Source: Deinococcales bacterium (GTDB lineage: Bacteria > Deinococcota > Deinococci > Deinococcales > Deinococcaceae). Taken from it: a stretch of 5,185 bases of DNA. The stretch is taken from positions 1 through 5,185 of the forward strand of contig JANYFS010000100.1 of NCBI GenBank assembly GCA_025359705.1, in the 5' to 3' direction. The notes beneath the pieces are model-generated. The model saw nothing but the letters and a program-made list of their open reading frames with translations, was not told the origin of the DNA and ran no database searches. The translations under genes were made by a program, and so were the position numbers. Positions 4,546-5,185 of the stretch are shown piece after piece; the first letter of the stretch is position 1, and the number at the start of each line of letters is the position of its first letter.

Positions 4546-4664
4546 CGAGTGGCCCTCAAATTCCCATGCGTTTAGCGCTCGAGGTATTTTTCCCTTCGAG
4601 CCGACACGACGATTTAAGGGCCACCTACACCCCGTTTTATTCTTATTGGGTTTCCCTCTAGCGG

Positions 4665-5185
4665 TTATTCTCGCAAAATCAAACCACGGTCAAATAAGGC
4701 TGCCAAAATGATCGCGCTCGAGTTGCGTTGGTCTGCGTCCTGGTTACGGATAATTACTTCATTGATCACATCTGCCAAAATGTTGGTTGCCTCGAGCTTT
4801 AGGGCTGTCCAGCCTACCTTAAACCATAACTTCAAATCCCCACCACCGCCCAAAAAAGCAGCCAAACAGCTTCCCAAACGACGTACCCAGCCCAGTTGTT
4901 CCCCCCTTGTGTGGCCCACAGGTGCATTCACCGCGTCAGAGACTTCATAACGCCCCCTGCTGTTTTTGAGTTGGAATTCTTTCAAACTGGGACGAACCCC
5001 CGCCGCACGGTTGCAACACCCCTCGAGCATCTCCCAGTTGTTTAGGGTTTGCTTTGAAGTGATATTACGGACTTTCCCCCGCCGATTGCCCAGTTTTTCC
5101 CCTTCAGGCAATTGGGCTTGTTTTTTGGCGTGAAAGGCTTTGGCAGTGTATCCAGACAAAATATCCGCCTCAAGGTCTCGCGTTT
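4665..5185 (-). CDS. Unrecognised protein, C-terminal 172 aa, start beyond window
   Basis: The frame is open from the right edge to a TAA at 4667-4665, so the start lies outside. A TTG at 5159 is not needed as a start because the frame continues upstream of it. In order, the visible part shows a polar, basic segment (visible residues 9-45, with many Lys, Arg and Gln), a region with two Cys and a Trp (NNWEMLEGCCNRAAG), a glycine-rich turn with four Gly in a row after LAAFL, an amphipathic segment with aromatic residues (KLWFKVGWTALKLEA), and a helical, hydrophobic C-terminal end. CTCGAG gives Leu-Glu (4791, 5022) and Asn-Ser-Ser (4717). I recognise no family. A replication or DNA-binding protein of the element is possible given the basic start, but nothing proves it. 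Confidence 0.7.
   Translation of the reverse strand, partial: TRDLEADILSGYTAKAFHAKKQAQLPEGEKLGNRRGKVRNITSKQTLNNWEMLEGCCNRAAGVRPSLKEFQLKNSRGRYEVSDAVNAPVGHTRGEQLGWVRRLGSCLAAFLGGGGDLKLWFKVGWTALKLEATNILADVINEVIIRNQDADQRNSSAIILAALFDRGLILRE

Larger units (their letters stand above)
4044..4664. other. Region without a convincing gene upstream of the toxin operon
   Basis: No frame here has a good start and ribosome binding site. The region holds six CTCGAG copies, three TTCGAG near-copies, the palindrome at 4052-4068, a 7-bp inverted repeat (CCGAACT at 4309-4315, AGTTCGG at 4342-4348), and TACCC/CAGCAA repeats at 4394-4545. One frame is open from 4343 to 4711 and ends in a hydrophobic stretch, but it lacks any ATG and overlaps the end of the minus-strand gene. 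Confidence 0.5.
90..5027. repeat. CTCGAG highly iterated palindrome, about 61 copies
   Basis: Counted by eye, exact CTCGAG starts at 90, 134, 161, 256, 335, 372, 416, 706, 768, 816, 915, 981, 1024, 1079, 1104, 1265, 1294, 1354, 1397, 1424, 1460, 1487, 1518, 1553, 1591, 1697, 1732, 1762, 1844, 1868, 1923, 1959, 2197, 2271, 2387, 2419, 2524, 2618, 2701, 2919, 2960, 3000, 3035, 3099, 3123, 3359, 3430, 3446, 3612, 3762, 3859, 3958, 4112, 4188, 4373, 4459, 4544, 4578, 4717, 4791 and 5022. Random expectation is one or two. Flanking bases vary, so the conserved unit is the hexamer itself. Copies occur at similar density in genes (32) and between them (29). The densest run is 1265-1767, with 13 copies about 41 bp apart. 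The closest known behaviour is cyanobacterial HIP1. A link to a DNA methyltransferase reading CTCGAG or TCGA is a hypothesis; no such gene is in the window. Confidence 0.97.

Noticed and set aside
4302..4661. 119-codon frame starting at a TTG
   Set aside because: There is no ribosome binding site, and the Ile-Pro-Ser pattern simply reflects the underlying DNA repeats.
4343..4711. Open frame ending in a hydrophobic, membrane-like stretch
   Set aside because: It has no ATG and no credible start with a ribosome binding site, and it overlaps the end of the minus-strand gene. Its NTQQ repeats arise from the TACCC/CAGCAA repeats. A real gene cannot be fully excluded.
90..5027. CRISPR array
   Set aside because: The repeat unit is only six bases with irregular spacing (16 to 290 bases) and lies inside genes as well; no cas gene is present.
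90..5027. Cloning artefact from XhoI linkers
   Set aside because: Copies lie inside reading frames as sense codons in several frames, including within recognisable protein families, and flanks differ at every copy, so linker concatenation cannot explain them.

Overview
This window looks like an accessory, plasmid-like or integrated-element segment of a bacterium. Its dominant signature is the 6-bp palindrome CTCGAG, which I count about 61 times by eye; roughly 1 to 1.5 would be expected by chance in 5.2 kb. It is equally dense inside genes (about 1 per 92 bp) and outside them (about 1 per 78 bp). This is a highly iterated palindrome, analogous in behaviour to HIP1 (GCGATCGC) of cyanobacteria but with a different word. 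The toxin-antitoxin promoter places its -10 box just upstream of the ATG, which predicts a leaderless mRNA. That habit is common in Deinococcus-Thermus, so a Meiothermus-like host is a reasonable but unproven guess.

Layout. 1-114: an open frame entering from the left edge, possibly the tail of a gene. 115-1060: no convincing gene; it holds CTCGAG copies, a 22-bp near-perfect hairpin (565-616) inside a stretch with no CTCGAG, an ambiguous 167-codon open frame (131-631), and an AT-rich block (about 780-1075). 1067-2914 (+): a promoter-like -10 box, a leader with two strong hairpins, and five co-directional genes. The first three are tiny, overlapping and translationally coupled (64, 50 and 99 aa), followed by a DUF6573 protein (130 aa) and a 192-aa protein of a type I associate with plasmids and phages. 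Hairpins sit in both larger intergenic gaps. 2915-3158: a convergent gap with C-run/G-run hairpins and regularly spaced CTCGAG copies. 3159-3999 (-): a toxin-antitoxin operon with a RelE/HigB-like (Gp49-type) toxin first and an XRE/HigA-like antitoxin second. Its promoter carries two inverted-repeat operators (4000-4043). 4044-4664: no convincing gene; it has a short palindrome and iteron-like TACCC/CAGCAA repeats. 4665-5185 (-): an unrecognised gene whose start lies beyond the right edge.

How it works together. The toxin-antitoxin pair probably stabilises the element and represses itself through the operators. The plus-strand operon carries small accessory proteins of unknown function. The iterated palindrome shapes proteins (mostly as Leu-Glu, Ala-Arg or Ser-Ser/Arg), supplies a Shine-Dalgarno sequence at least once, and forms arms of RNA hairpins where copies are paired. 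No transposase, integrase, RNA gene or CRISPR array is visible.
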